Below, one piece after another: positions 26,227-34,644 of a stretch of DNA of 64,000 bases (position 1 is the first letter of the stretch; each line of letters begins with the position of its first letter). This DNA is from Pseudomonas viridiflava. GTDB taxonomy: Bacteria > Pseudomonadota > Gammaproteobacteria > Pseudomonadales > Pseudomonadaceae. The position numbers and the translations under genes were made by a program. The stretch covers positions 1 to 64,000 of the forward strand of contig NZ_UWFN01000310.1 in NCBI RefSeq assembly GCF_900602065.1, read 5' to 3'. The notes below the pieces were generated by a model, which worked only from the letters and a program-made list of their open reading frames with translations, was not told where the DNA came from and made no database searches.

Positions 26227-26799
26227 TCAGGCGGTATCTATCGGACTGCCTGGGCCGCGACCCGTACGTCTCTGCTTGGGCGGCGCGGGGTCGCTGCTGA
26301 CGGTAACGCGTACGGCGGGAGAGGTGCCAATCAACTGCTGATCGCGATGGACCTCGTAGTAAACATCCACCAGACCATAGTGCAGATGAGCGATGAAATC
26401 GTAGCTGATGCACAGGACGCGTACTGTGCTGTCCTTATCAATGGTACGTAAATGAATCTGGGTAGAGGATTTGTTCTGCCCCCAATAAAACACGAGGGTA
26501 TCGCCCAGACGCATTTTCTCTGAGCCAGGAATATTGACATTGACTCCGGCATGAGCCTGTTCGTAGGTCACGGTATTAGGTTTGACGTGCGACAGCTTGG
26601 GGGCTTTCAAGTGTCTGGAGATGTTCAGTTCGGGATGCTGTATTGACACAGTGTCGTCCGTAACTTGTGGAAGTGGATTGATGGGCACGATTTTTTGTTT
26701 TGAGAGGTGCCCAGGTTCGGATGGCAATGTTCGAAGGTCGGCCGGACCCATAAGGGTGTTTATATTAAACGGTGCATTGACGGTGGGTGCGTCATTCAT
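26227..26799 (-). CDS. Small Ig-like protein, single-module paralogue
   Basis: 190 residues, no signal peptide. The middle part (APKLSHVKPNTVTYEQAHAG, then VNVNIPGSEKMRLGDTLVF) matches the third module of the 621-residue protein (LIDYAEAKAGVNVDIPHYPD...LIVLHWGDGNSS) in order and motif, including the GD-x-[LI]-x-x-x-W core (GDTLVFYWGQNKSS). The 80-residue N-terminal part is unstructured-looking. AGGA precedes the ATG. Together with the gene at 27080 it recreates, in two pieces, the module order of the longer paralogues. Function unknown. Confidence 0.68.
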   Translation of the reverse strand: MNDAPTVNAPFNINTLMGPADLRTLPSEPGHLSKQKIVPINPLPQVTDDTVSIQHPELNISRHLKAPKLSHVKPNTVTYEQAHAGVNVNIPGSEKMRLGDTLVFYWGQNKSSTQIHLRTIDKDSTVRVLCISYDFIAHLHYGLVDVYYEVHRDQQLIGTSPAVRVTVSSDPAPPKQRRTGRGPGSPIDTA

Positions 26800-27010
26800 C
26801 TTTTTCGTCCTGGATCATAGATGGGTTGGAGTTGTTATCCGGCTGTGGAGGTGCCTCCATGGCATTCATGGGGCGTATTAGAGTGTGTTGTGTTTGCAAG
26901 GTCAAGTCGGACGATTCTGATTAATAGCTAATACCGTTCGTAGTAGTGGGAGCTGTTTTTATTTGTTTTATGAGGTGAGGCATAAGTTGCGGAAATTTCA
27001 TGCAGCTTTA

Positions 27011-27046
27011 CAATAAAAATCCCGCACGCAAATGCATGCAGGATTT
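27011..27046. terminator. Imperfect bidirectional hairpin terminator downstream of the 221-residue gene
   Basis: AAAAATCC pairs with GGATTTTT at the base of a long, mostly paired stem (GCA...TGC core). T-rich DNA follows on both strands. It lies 35-70 bp past the stop codon of the gene ending at 27080 and separates it from the 190-residue gene. Confidence 0.75.
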
Positions 27047-27079
27047 TTTCTTTCGTATTCAAATGAATAGCTTTTGCTG

Positions 27080-27745
27080 CTAGCGTTGCAGGGTTAGTTC
27101 AACGGACTGCGCCAGGATAGACCGGTTACCCGCTCTGTCAGTTACGTGGTAAGTAATATTTACCCTGTCGCTGAACAGGCCTTCAAGAAATTCCTGGGTG
27201 AAAGAAATTTCTACGGGCGTGGTGGTGAGGTTTTCCGGCAGTACGCGATGAATGGGGCCCAAGGTGCCATTGCAGACCGTCTGGATCAGGTCGCCGATCT
27301 CCATGCCTGCGTAGCTTGGGATCTTCGCGTTCAGAAACTCTCCGAAGCTCACGTTTGCGAGCATTGCAGGTGCCAGCAGCGCTGCGCCAGGGGAGGTTCG
27401 ATCGACGATCAGCGGTGTGGTCGCAGAGTCGTTACTCACGAGACTCTTGTCATTAGTAGCTCTCATACCCAAGCTGTAAATACCTTCGTTCAGCAAGTGT
27501 TCGGGATCGAGGGATATTGATATGACATCTCCTGGGGTATTGGCCTCAGCCATAGTCCATGTTGGGCCGATTAGCTCTTTATTCAGCATAAGCTGCATGT
27601 AATAGCCAGGACGCATGCCTTCCCAGATAGTGATCTCCACGTTAATAGGGTTGTTTAAATCACTGATCCGCAATAGTCCGTCAGTCGCGTCGGCAGCGGG
27701 TACGAACGGTGTGGGAAGTTCACTTTTGTTAATGTGGTTGCTCAT
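27080..27745 (-). CDS. Two-module Ig-like protein, paralogue of the cluster
   Basis: 221 residues, no signal peptide (MSNHINKSELPTPFVPAADA). Module 1 (TDGLLRISDLNNPINVEITI) and module 2 (AKIPSYAGMEIGDLIQTV, then ITYHVTDRAGNRS) align with the first two modules of the 621- and 642-residue proteins. The conserved tryptophan of the GD-x-x-x-x-x-W core is replaced (GDLIQTVCNG). It ends exactly where module 2 ends in the longer proteins. A good ribosome site (TTGGAGAA) precedes the start. Function unknown. Confidence 0.7.
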   Translation of the reverse strand: MSNHINKSELPTPFVPAADATDGLLRISDLNNPINVEITIWEGMRPGYYMQLMLNKELIGPTWTMAEANTPGDVISISLDPEHLLNEGIYSLGMRATNDKSLVSNDSATTPLIVDRTSPGAALLAPAMLANVSFGEFLNAKIPSYAGMEIGDLIQTVCNGTLGPIHRVLPENLTTTPVEISFTQEFLEGLFSDRVNITYHVTDRAGNRSILAQSVELTLQR

Positions 27746-28020
27746 TTTTGGTTCTCCAAGGTGCGCCTATATTCGGCGTAACTATAAGTTGATTAATTTT
27801 TTCAGAGCTCACCCCCTTTGAATACCCACTGGGTACCAGCTATCTAGGTGAGTTGAACTCTAAGAATCAACTAATCGGAACCCATTCCAGCTGTCAACGC
27901 TCACGACTATAAAAGCCAACCAAAAACACCCTATCTATTTATTTTCAGAAGTTGCCTACAAACTACTTCATTGACTTTGTAGTCCTGCGTCTTCGTTTAC
28001 GCTGCAATAACCAATAAAAA
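27746..28020. other. AT-rich intergenic region with a split CTACAAA/TTTGTAG motif
   Basis: No gene is visible. CCTACAAA (27955-27962) and TTTGTAGTCC (27976-27985) form an inverted repeat with 13 bases between, resembling the contiguous palindrome before the autotransporter. The region should hold the promoter of the gene starting at 27745. Confidence 0.4.
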
Positions 28021-28052
28021 ACCCCGGCAGACCAAGTCTGCCGGGGTTTCAA
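28016..28052 (-). terminator. Rho-independent terminator of the Aer-like gene
   Basis: ACCCCGGCAGA (28021-28031) and TCTGCCGGGGT (28037-28047) form a perfect 11-bp stem with loop CCAAG. On the minus strand it is followed by a T-tract (A-run at 28016-28021). Confidence 0.92.
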
Positions 28053-28067
28053 TTTCGCGGGCGACAA

Positions 28068-29633
28068 TCAGCGGTTAAAACGCTCCACCAGCGAGTACTG
28101 CGAGTTGGCCGTATCGGTCAATTCGCCACTCAGTACAGCCGAGCGTTGCGCTTCGTCGGAGGTCTGGTCGGCGAGATCGGCGATGGTGGCGATATTGCGG
28201 CTGATCTCCTCGGCGACCGAACTTTGTTCATCGGTCGCTGCAGCTATCTGAGTCGCCATATCGGTGATGTTGGCGACCGCTTCGCTGATGCCGATCAATG
28301 CCTGGTCGGCCTCCAGCACTTTGGCGACGCCTTCTTCTGCCTGACGATGACCGCTGTTCATGGTCTGCACGGCGGCGTTGGCAGTGCTTTGCAGTTTGGC
28401 GATCAGGCCGTGGATTTGCCCGGTGGACTCGGTGGTGCGCTGGGCCAGTTGACGAACCTCATCCGCGACCACGGCAAAGCCGCGGCCCATTTCCCCGGCA
28501 CGCGCCGCTTCGATGGCGGCGTTGAGGGCGAGCAGGTTGGTCTGGTCGGCAATGCCTTTGATCACGTCTACCACGCCGCCGATTTCATCGCTGTCGTGGG
28601 CCAGTTGGGTCACCGTCAGGCCGGTTTCGCCAACGGCTTTCGACAACCGTTGAATGGCTTCGCGGGTCTCCCCGGCAATATCACGACCGCGACGGGTCAA
28701 CTGGTTGGCTTGCTGAGTCGCGTCAGCGGTGCGCTGCACGTGGCTGGCGACTTGCAGCGTGGTGGCGGCCATCTGGTTGATCGCCGTGGCGACTTGCTCG
28801 GTCTCGACACGCTGACGCTCCAGGCCGCTGGAGCTGGCGTTGGCCAGGCTATTGGACTGACGAGCCTGACCGGTGAGTTGCTCTGCCGTGTCCTGCAAGC
28901 GGGTCAGGCAGGTTTTCAAACGGGCTTCCTGGCTGAGGATCGACATTTCCAGGCGCGCTTGTGGGCCGCGGCTGTCGGTGTACATCTGCGCGATCAGCGG
29001 GTCGGATGTGGTCTGTTCCGCCAGACGCAGCAGGCGCTTGATGCCACGTTGCTGCCACGACAGGCCCAACAGGCCCAGCGGCACTGACAAACCTGCGGCC
29101 AGAGCAAAGCCCCAACTGGTGTTCAGCCATACGCCGATCAGGAAGCTGAGCTGGCTGACGAGAATAAACGGCAGCCAATCCTGCAACACGGGTAGCCACT
29201 TGTCGCGGCTCGGGATAGCTGATTTGCCGTTGTTCAGACGGTTATACAGCGCCTCGGCGCGCTTGATCTGCTCAGCGGTCGGTTTGACCCGCACGGATTC
29301 GAAACCCACTACTTTCTGGTTTTCGAACATCGGCGTCACATAGGCGTTGACCCAGTAGTGATCGCCGTTCTTGCTGCGGTTTTTAACGATGCCCATCCAC
29401 GGCAGACCTTGCTTGAGCGTGGTCCACATATGCTCGAAAACCGCTGGCGGCACGTCGGGGTGGCGAACGGTATTGTGTGGGGCGTTGAGCAGTTCTTCCC
29501 GGCAGTAACCACTGATTTCGACGAAGGCGTCGTTGCAGTAAGTGATCACGCCACGGGCGTCGGTGGTGGAAATCAAACGCTGTTGTGCAGGAAATGTCCG
29601 TTCGCGTTGAGTGATGGGCTGGTTATTACGCAT
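28068..29633 (-). CDS. aer: PAS-domain methyl-accepting chemotaxis protein (aerotaxis receptor, Aer type)
   Basis: 521 residues, the usual length for Pseudomonas Aer. The N-terminal PAS domain (QQRLISTTDARGVITYCNDA, KNRSKNGDHYWVNAYVTP) would hold FAD. Two short membrane segments follow (LPFILVSQLSFLIGVWLN; FALAAGLSVPLGLLGL), then the signalling hairpin with IEAARAGEMGRGFAVVADEV. It reports redox state to CheA/CheW for energy taxis. The start MRNNQPITQRERTFPAQQ at 29633 matches known Aer proteins and was preferred to an upstream ATG. Proximity to the cbb3 region fits oxygen physiology, but no convincing Anr site was seen upstream. Confidence 0.9.
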   Translation of the reverse strand: MRNNQPITQRERTFPAQQRLISTTDARGVITYCNDAFVEISGYCREELLNAPHNTVRHPDVPPAVFEHMWTTLKQGLPWMGIVKNRSKNGDHYWVNAYVTPMFENQKVVGFESVRVKPTAEQIKRAEALYNRLNNGKSAIPSRDKWLPVLQDWLPFILVSQLSFLIGVWLNTSWGFALAAGLSVPLGLLGLSWQQRGIKRLLRLAEQTTSDPLIAQMYTDSRGPQARLEMSILSQEARLKTCLTRLQDTAEQLTGQARQSNSLANASSSGLERQRVETEQVATAINQMAATTLQVASHVQRTADATQQANQLTRRGRDIAGETREAIQRLSKAVGETGLTVTQLAHDSDEIGGVVDVIKGIADQTNLLALNAAIEAARAGEMGRGFAVVADEVRQLAQRTTESTGQIHGLIAKLQSTANAAVQTMNSGHRQAEEGVAKVLEADQALIGISEAVANITDMATQIAAATDEQSSVAEEISRNIATIADLADQTSDEAQRSAVLSGELTDTANSQYSLVERFNR

Positions 29634-29737
29634 GAGCTGTCCGATCCGCTGGGGCTTTGTGACGTTATCGACAAAAATACTCATTTATTGAGCAAATTTG
29701 CGAAATGACCGGCAAGTCATTGACGCCAGTCATTGGC

Positions 29738-30529
29738 TTAGCGGTCGAACATCGGGTACGTGAAAAGGCTGAAGTGCACCAGATTGAGGCCGAAATGGGT
29801 GACCACAGCTGCCTGTAAACCGCCGAAACGGTAGGCAAGACCGTAGCCTATACCGGCGATTCCCGCGAGGAGCGCCCATTGCCATCCGCCGCCGAGGTGA
29901 GCCAGCCCGAACAGCAGAGACGCTACGCAGAGTGCCAGCGTCGGTGCATGGGGCAGGCGATGGAACATGCGCTGCAGGCCGCCTTGGAGATAGGCGCGGA
30001 AGAATAGCTCTTCAGTCAGCGTGACCAGCAACAGGTTATTCAGCAGCCATAGCCAGCCTTGCGCTGGCCATTTGGCTGACCAGCCGGTAACGCCCAGTGA
30101 AACAGCCAGTGTCATGCACACGACACAGGTGCCGAGCAGTGTCAGCACTGCAGTTTTCAATGCCTGCCTTGCAGGTATGGCCGGTAATAGCCACGGGCAG
30201 ACCAACACGATCCAGAAGCCGATCAGCGGTTTATCCAGATTGAGGTACATCGAAAATGGCGCAGCTTCGGGGGAGAAGCGCTGTGCACCGATCACGCGTT
30301 CACTGAAGAATCCGGGTAACCAGTGCGTAGCCAGCGCAAGCGCGAGGATGATGAACAGCCCGTGACCGAGACCTGTCACCGCTTTCTGCTTGAATTGCGT
30401 CACGCACACGCCCGCCATCACCAGCAGGCCAAACGTCACCGCTGCTGGCAGGCTGAGGTAGCCATAGCTCAGGGCAATGCAATAACCGAGGGTGAGTAAG
30501 GTCAGACTGGTCCAGCGTATCGCCGGCAT
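29738..30529 (-). CDS. CPBP family intramembrane glutamic endopeptidase
   Basis: 263 residues with about eight membrane helices. The family motifs are present: EELFFRAYLQGGL (EExxxR), FGLAHLGGG (FxxxH) and THFGLNLVHF (HxxxN). CPBP/Abi proteins are membrane proteases related to Rce1. The start at 30529 follows AGGAG; an upstream in-frame ATG 23 codons earlier lacks such a site. It stands alone between the Aer-like gene and the MFS gene. The substrate is unknown. Confidence 0.85.
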   Translation of the reverse strand: MPAIRWTSLTLLTLGYCIALSYGYLSLPAAVTFGLLVMAGVCVTQFKQKAVTGLGHGLFIILALALATHWLPGFFSERVIGAQRFSPEAAPFSMYLNLDKPLIGFWIVLVCPWLLPAIPARQALKTAVLTLLGTCVVCMTLAVSLGVTGWSAKWPAQGWLWLLNNLLLVTLTEELFFRAYLQGGLQRMFHRLPHAPTLALCVASLLFGLAHLGGGWQWALLAGIAGIGYGLAYRFGGLQAAVVTHFGLNLVHFSLFTYPMFDR

Positions 30530-30681
30530 GATTGCTCCTGGAGTCCGTTCGCGCGTAGCTTCTTGCCACTGGAACAGGCTGTTCCAGGCGGGCGCCAAGC
30601 TTCACTGATCGGGCGGGAGAATTTCCAGTTCTTTTGTAAGTTTTGTCTGAGGGAAAGTTTTGTCGGATGTTTCCGCAGGGC

Positions 30682-30710
30682 AAAAAAAGGCCGCTTGCGA
30701 AAAGCGGCCT
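30682..30710 (-). terminator. Rho-independent terminator of the MFS permease gene
   Basis: AGGCCGCTT (30688-30696) pairs with AAGCGGCCT (30702-30710); on the minus strand the stem is followed by a run of seven T. It lies 19 bp past the stop. Confidence 0.9.
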
Positions 30711-30728
30711 ATCTGGACACGGGACTAT

Positions 30729-32066
30729 TTAGTCCTTGAGCGATTCGACTTTGCGCGGTGCCATGAAGTACATCCAGGTCAGGGCAATGAAGTACATCGC
30801 CGGGATCATCGTGAACAACACGCTGTAATTGTTATTGGTTGCAGTCAATACCGCACCGACGATCTGGGTCATGAACATCCCGCCGATCGCCGCACACATG
30901 CCGCCGAAGCCGAACACGGTGCTCATCAGGTGCTTGGGGGTGTAGTCCATCACCAGGCTCCAGATATTTGCGGTCCAGGCCTGATGCGCGCCGACCGCAA
31001 GGGAGATCGCCAACACCGCTACCCAGAGTCCGCTGGCGTTGGCGGCAAATACCACGCTGCAGATCGTGATTGCGAACAGGAGCATCGACAGCAATCTTGC
31101 GGTAGTGGCGCGCATGCCCCGGCCAATCAGCCAGGACGAGAGAATGCCGCCGCCGATGCTGCCGAAGTCTGCGGTCAGCCAGATCAGGATCAACGGAATG
31201 CCCATCTGGGTCACGCTGATGCCAAGGTTGTATTGCTGATTAAGGAACGGTGGTAACCAATACAGGTAGAACCAGAACACCGGCGCGGTTAGCGAGTAGG
31301 CAATGGCGAAAGCCCAGGTGCCGCGCATCTTCAGAATATGCGAGAACGGCACCTTGACCGGTTCTGGCTCAGGATTCTGGTTGATGTAGTCCAGTTCGGT
31401 CTGGCTGACGCTTGGGTGTTCTTCGGGGTTGTAGTACTTCAACCGCCAGGTCACGACCCAGACCAGGCCGAGCAGACCCATGCTGACGAACGCGGCTTGC
31501 CAGCCCCAGATGGTCAGGATAAATGGCAGCAGTGCCGGTGTGAGCATCGCTCCCACGTTGGTCCCGGCATTGAAGATGCCGGTGGCGATGGCGCGTTCAC
31601 CGGCAGGGAACCACAGCCGCGTTGTTTTCACGCATGCCGGGTAGTTGGCCGCTTCGGTCAGGCCCAGAATGAACCGGCAGATCATAAAGCCGGTGGCTGA
31701 GGTCGCCAGGCCGTGGGCGCCGGTAGCAACGCTCCACAGCAAGACGGCGAGGAAGAACGCGCGCTTCACGCCGACCCGGTCAATGAAGCGTCCTTGCAGC
31801 AGGAAACCAGCGGCGTAGCCGACCTGGAACCAGAAATTGATGTTGGCGTAATCCATCGCTGTCCAGCCCATTTCCTTGGCCAGGATGGGCTGCATGACGC
31901 CGAGGGCGGCGCGGTCGATGTAGTTCAGGGTGGTGGCAAAAAATACCAGCGCGAGCATGCCCCAGCGAACTTTACCGACGGCCATGGCGCCGCGGATTTT
32001 TTCGCCCATGCTGGCATGCGGGTGAACGACGTTAGCCGTCTTGGCAGCAGAGTGTGTGTGAATCAT
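30729..32066 (-). CDS. MFS transporter, anion:cation symporter (ACS) family
   Basis: 445 residues with twelve predicted helices. The N-terminal signature LNYIDRAALGVMQPILAKEM and the loop GRFIDRVGVKRAFF are typical of ACS permeases, which import sugar acids, aromatic acids and related anions. The start at 32066 (MIHTHSAAKTANVV) is a choice among three in-frame ATGs; the ORF is open to 32111. It is divergent from quiC and shares the regulatory region with it, so shikimate, quinate or dehydroshikimate is the likely substrate. This is inference from context. Confidence 0.85.
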   Translation of the reverse strand: MIHTHSAAKTANVVHPHASMGEKIRGAMAVGKVRWGMLALVFFATTLNYIDRAALGVMQPILAKEMGWTAMDYANINFWFQVGYAAGFLLQGRFIDRVGVKRAFFLAVLLWSVATGAHGLATSATGFMICRFILGLTEAANYPACVKTTRLWFPAGERAIATGIFNAGTNVGAMLTPALLPFILTIWGWQAAFVSMGLLGLVWVVTWRLKYYNPEEHPSVSQTELDYINQNPEPEPVKVPFSHILKMRGTWAFAIAYSLTAPVFWFYLYWLPPFLNQQYNLGISVTQMGIPLILIWLTADFGSIGGGILSSWLIGRGMRATTARLLSMLLFAITICSVVFAANASGLWVAVLAISLAVGAHQAWTANIWSLVMDYTPKHLMSTVFGFGGMCAAIGGMFMTQIVGAVLTATNNNYSVLFTMIPAMYFIALTWMYFMAPRKVESLKD

Positions 32067-32410
32067 GGTTAAGCCGTCCGTTCCAGGACTCAGGGGTAAA
32101 CCCCGAATCAAGCTGTAAAAGCGTCTCGAATCGTGGCCATCAGGGGCCGCAGTGCGCTAAAGCGACAGGCAAGCCGCAGGAGCCGATTTCGTGGGCGCTG
32201 GATTTTAATCAGGCTGAGGCCGATCCGATACGCGTTTCTAGCAATACCGCTGATAGAAGGGCGTTCATCGGCACACGACTCCGGGCGCAGGAGCCACCAG
32301 GGCTTGGACGGAGGAGGGGGAAAACAGTATATGAAGGCATGTGCATGACCCTGTTTTTGAAATTGTTATGGTGTGCTTGCAAGGTTGTTATCAACTTCGG
32401 GCGGTTGTCC

Positions 32411-32452
32411 TTGTCCGACAAAGTGAGGCTGATGTTGCGCATGCCCGACAAA
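32411..32452. promoter_or_regulatory. TTGTC-C-GACAA inverted repeat and repeated CCGACAAA
   Basis: TTGTCCGACAA at 32411-32421 is a perfect inverted repeat about one base. Its right half CCGACAAA recurs at 32445-32452, 30 bp on. It lies between the MFS gene and quiC. It is a candidate operator, perhaps for the TetR protein of this cluster. Confidence 0.35.
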
Positions 32453-32478
32453 AGCGTCAATCAGACAAACCTGCTTTT

Positions 32479-32498
32479 GGGCGATTATCGAACGATAA
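32479..32498 (-). promoter_or_regulatory. PcaR-box-like site upstream of quiC and the MFS gene
   Basis: The minus strand at 32479-32493 reads GTTCGATAATCGCCC, 14 of 15 to the PcaR site GTTCGATAATCGCAC as recalled from P. putida. It overlaps TTATCG-AA-CGATAA (32485-32498). A -10-like TACATT follows at 32512 with no good -35, as expected for an activator-dependent promoter. Confidence 0.55.
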
Positions 32499-32642
32499 AC
32501 TAACTGTCTGGTACATTATGAATTGCGATGGCCGATGGCCGGGAGAATAATTCAGTTACCCAGAATCCGTGCAGTGCCGCTCGGGGTACTGGGCAGCACC
32601 AGACATGCGATCCGCAGAGGTCGCACCTCACAGGAGTCAACC

Positions 32643-34550
32643 ATGCAACGTTCGATTGCCACCGTTTCCTTGAGTGGAACCCTGCCGGAAAAACTCGAAG
32701 CCATCGCCGCTGCCGGCTTTGACGGTGTCGAGATTTTCGAAAACGACCTCCTTTACTACGACGGTAGCCCCCGCCATGTACGGCAGATCTGCGCTGATCT
32801 GGGCATTGCCATTACCTTGTTTCAGCCGTTCCGTGACTTTGAAGGCTGCCGTCGCGATCGCTTGTCCCGCAACCTTGACCGCGCCGAGCGCAAGTTTGAT
32901 TTGATGCAGGAGCTGGGCACTGACCTGGTGTTGGTCTGCAGCAATGCCGCTGCCGATTCGGTGGGCGATGAAAGTATTCTCCGTGACGATCTGGCGATGC
33001 TGGCCGAGCGCGCCGGAGCCCGTCAGTTGCGGGTCGGTTACGAGGCGCTGGCGTGGGGCCGTCATGTGAATACCTGGGAACAGGTCTGGAATCTGGTCAG
33101 GCAGGTTGATCATCCGGCATTGGGCGTTCTGCTCGACAGCTTTCATACCTTGTCGCTCAAGGGCGATCCGAGTGCCATTGCACAGATTCCCGGCGACAAG
33201 ATCTTTTTCGTGCAAATGGCCGACGCACCCATTCTGGCCATGGACGTCATGGAATGGAGCCGTCACTTCCGGTGCTTCCCGGGCCAGGGCGAGTTCGATC
33301 TGCCAGGCTTCCTCGCACCGATTCTGAAAAGCGGCTACACCGGGCCGCTGTCTCTGGAAATCTTCAACGACGGGTTCCGTGCCGCACCACCTCGCGCGAA
33401 TGCGGCCGATGGCCTGCGCTCCTTGCTGTATCTGGAGGAGAAAACCCGTCTGCTGCTGGAGGAACAGAATCAGCCGGTAGCCAAAGACCTGCTGTTCAGC
33501 CCGCCGCCAGCGAGTACTTACAACGGCGTCGAGTTTCTAGAGTTTGCGGTGGACGATGCGCAAGGCGCGCGTTTGGCCGGTTGGCTGGGTAATCTCGGTT
33601 TTGCGAAACTCGGGCAGCACCGCTCCAAGGCCGTCAGCCTGATGGGGCAGGGCGATATCAAGATCGTGCTCAATGCCGAGCCCTATTCGTTTGCTCACAG
33701 TTTCTTTGAGGCCCATGGTCCGTCGCTGTGCGCCACCGCATTGCGGGTCGAGAACGGCTCGGCAGCGCTGGAACGTGCCCAGGCTTTCAAAGGTCAGCCG
33801 TATCGCGGGCTGGTCGGGCCTAATGAGCGGGAAGTGCCGTCGGTCCGTGCACCGGATGGCAGTCTGATTTATCTGGTTGAGCCTGCTGTGCCGGGTGAGT
33901 CGATCTACGACATCGACTTTGTCGTTAACCCGAACGCCCCGGCCGGTGGTGGCTTGCAGCGCATCGATCATATGGCCATGGCGTTGCCGGCCGACAGTCT
34001 CGACAGTTGGGTGCTGTTCTATAAAAGCCTGCTGGATTTCGAAGCCGACGACGAAGTGGTGCTGCCCGACCCTTACGGTCTGGTGAAAAGCCGTGCGTTG
34101 CGCAGCCGCTGCAGCACGGTCCGTTTACCGCTGAATATCTCGGAAAACCGCAACACCGCGATATCCCACGCGCTGTCCAGTTACCGAGGCTCAGGCGTAC
34201 ACCACATTGCTTTTGCCTGCGAGGATATCTTCGCCGAAGTCAGCCGGGCTAAAGAGGCTGGCTTGAAGCTGCTGGACATCCCGCTCAATTACTACGACGA
34301 TCTGGCCGCGCGCTTTGATTTCGACGACGAATTCCTCAGCGAACTGGCTTACTACAATGTGCTCTATGACCGCGACGCCAATGGTGGCGAGCTGTTTCAC
34401 GTGTACACCGAGCCGTTCGACGATCGCTTCTTCTTCGAAATCCTGCAACGCAAGAATGGCTATGTGGGTTACGGCGCCGCCAACGTTGCAGTACGTCTGG
34501 CCGCCATGGCCAAGACACGCAGCGGAGCCGCTCGTCAGGCCCGGCTTTGA
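32643..34550 (+). CDS. quiC: 3-dehydroshikimate dehydratase (QuiC-type, TIM barrel plus HPPD-like domain)
   Basis: 635 residues. The N-terminal half (to about 290) is a xylose-isomerase-like TIM barrel with metal-site motifs GFDGVEIFENDL, VGYEALAWGRHVN, GVLLDSFHTLSL and LSLEIFNDG. The C-terminal half is a VOC domain like 4-hydroxyphenylpyruvate dioxygenase (GLQRIDHMAMALP; GVHHIAFACEDIF; GELFHVYTEPF). This fusion is the Pseudomonas QuiC1 architecture, which converts 3-dehydroshikimate to protocatechuate. The start at 32643 follows AGGAG. It is divergent from an ACS permease and followed by a TetR gene and an AroE paralogue, consistent with quinate/shikimate catabolism. Confidence 0.9.
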   Translation: MQRSIATVSLSGTLPEKLEAIAAAGFDGVEIFENDLLYYDGSPRHVRQICADLGIAITLFQPFRDFEGCRRDRLSRNLDRAERKFDLMQELGTDLVLVCSNAAADSVGDESILRDDLAMLAERAGARQLRVGYEALAWGRHVNTWEQVWNLVRQVDHPALGVLLDSFHTLSLKGDPSAIAQIPGDKIFFVQMADAPILAMDVMEWSRHFRCFPGQGEFDLPGFLAPILKSGYTGPLSLEIFNDGFRAAPPRANAADGLRSLLYLEEKTRLLLEEQNQPVAKDLLFSPPPASTYNGVEFLEFAVDDAQGARLAGWLGNLGFAKLGQHRSKAVSLMGQGDIKIVLNAEPYSFAHSFFEAHGPSLCATALRVENGSAALERAQAFKGQPYRGLVGPNEREVPSVRAPDGSLIYLVEPAVPGESIYDIDFVVNPNAPAGGGLQRIDHMAMALPADSLDSWVLFYKSLLDFEADDEVVLPDPYGLVKSRALRSRCSTVRLPLNISENRNTAISHALSSYRGSGVHHIAFACEDIFAEVSRAKEAGLKLLDIPLNYYDDLAARFDFDDEFLSELAYYNVLYDRDANGGELFHVYTEPFDDRFFFEILQRKNGYVGYGAANVAVRLAAMAKTRSGAARQARL

Positions 34551-34580
34551 TCCATGTAGCGCAGTCATCTTGAGCTTCGA

Positions 34581-34618
34581 GGGCGGAACCAGGACTATGT
34601 GGAAACATAGCCCCGCCC
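34581..34618. other. Composite hairpin between quiC and the tetR-type gene
   Basis: CTATGT (34595-34600) and ACATAG (34605-34610) form an inner stem; GGGCGG (34581-34586) and CCGCCC (34613-34618) an outer one. No T-tract follows. It could be a weak terminator, or an operator just upstream of the TetR gene. Confidence 0.45.
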
Positions 34619-34644
34619 CGATCTGACCGTGGTTACCGACCTGA

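Noticed and set aside
29720..29733. TTGACGCCAGTCAT upstream of the Aer-like gene as an Anr box
   Set aside because: Three mismatches to TTGAT-N4-ATCAA in the fixed positions; too weak, although aer genes of other pseudomonads depend on Anr.
32054..32503. 149-codon open frame on the plus strand between the MFS gene and quiC
   Set aside because: It starts inside the MFS N-terminus, has no ribosome site or recognisable domain, and runs through the operator region; judged non-coding.
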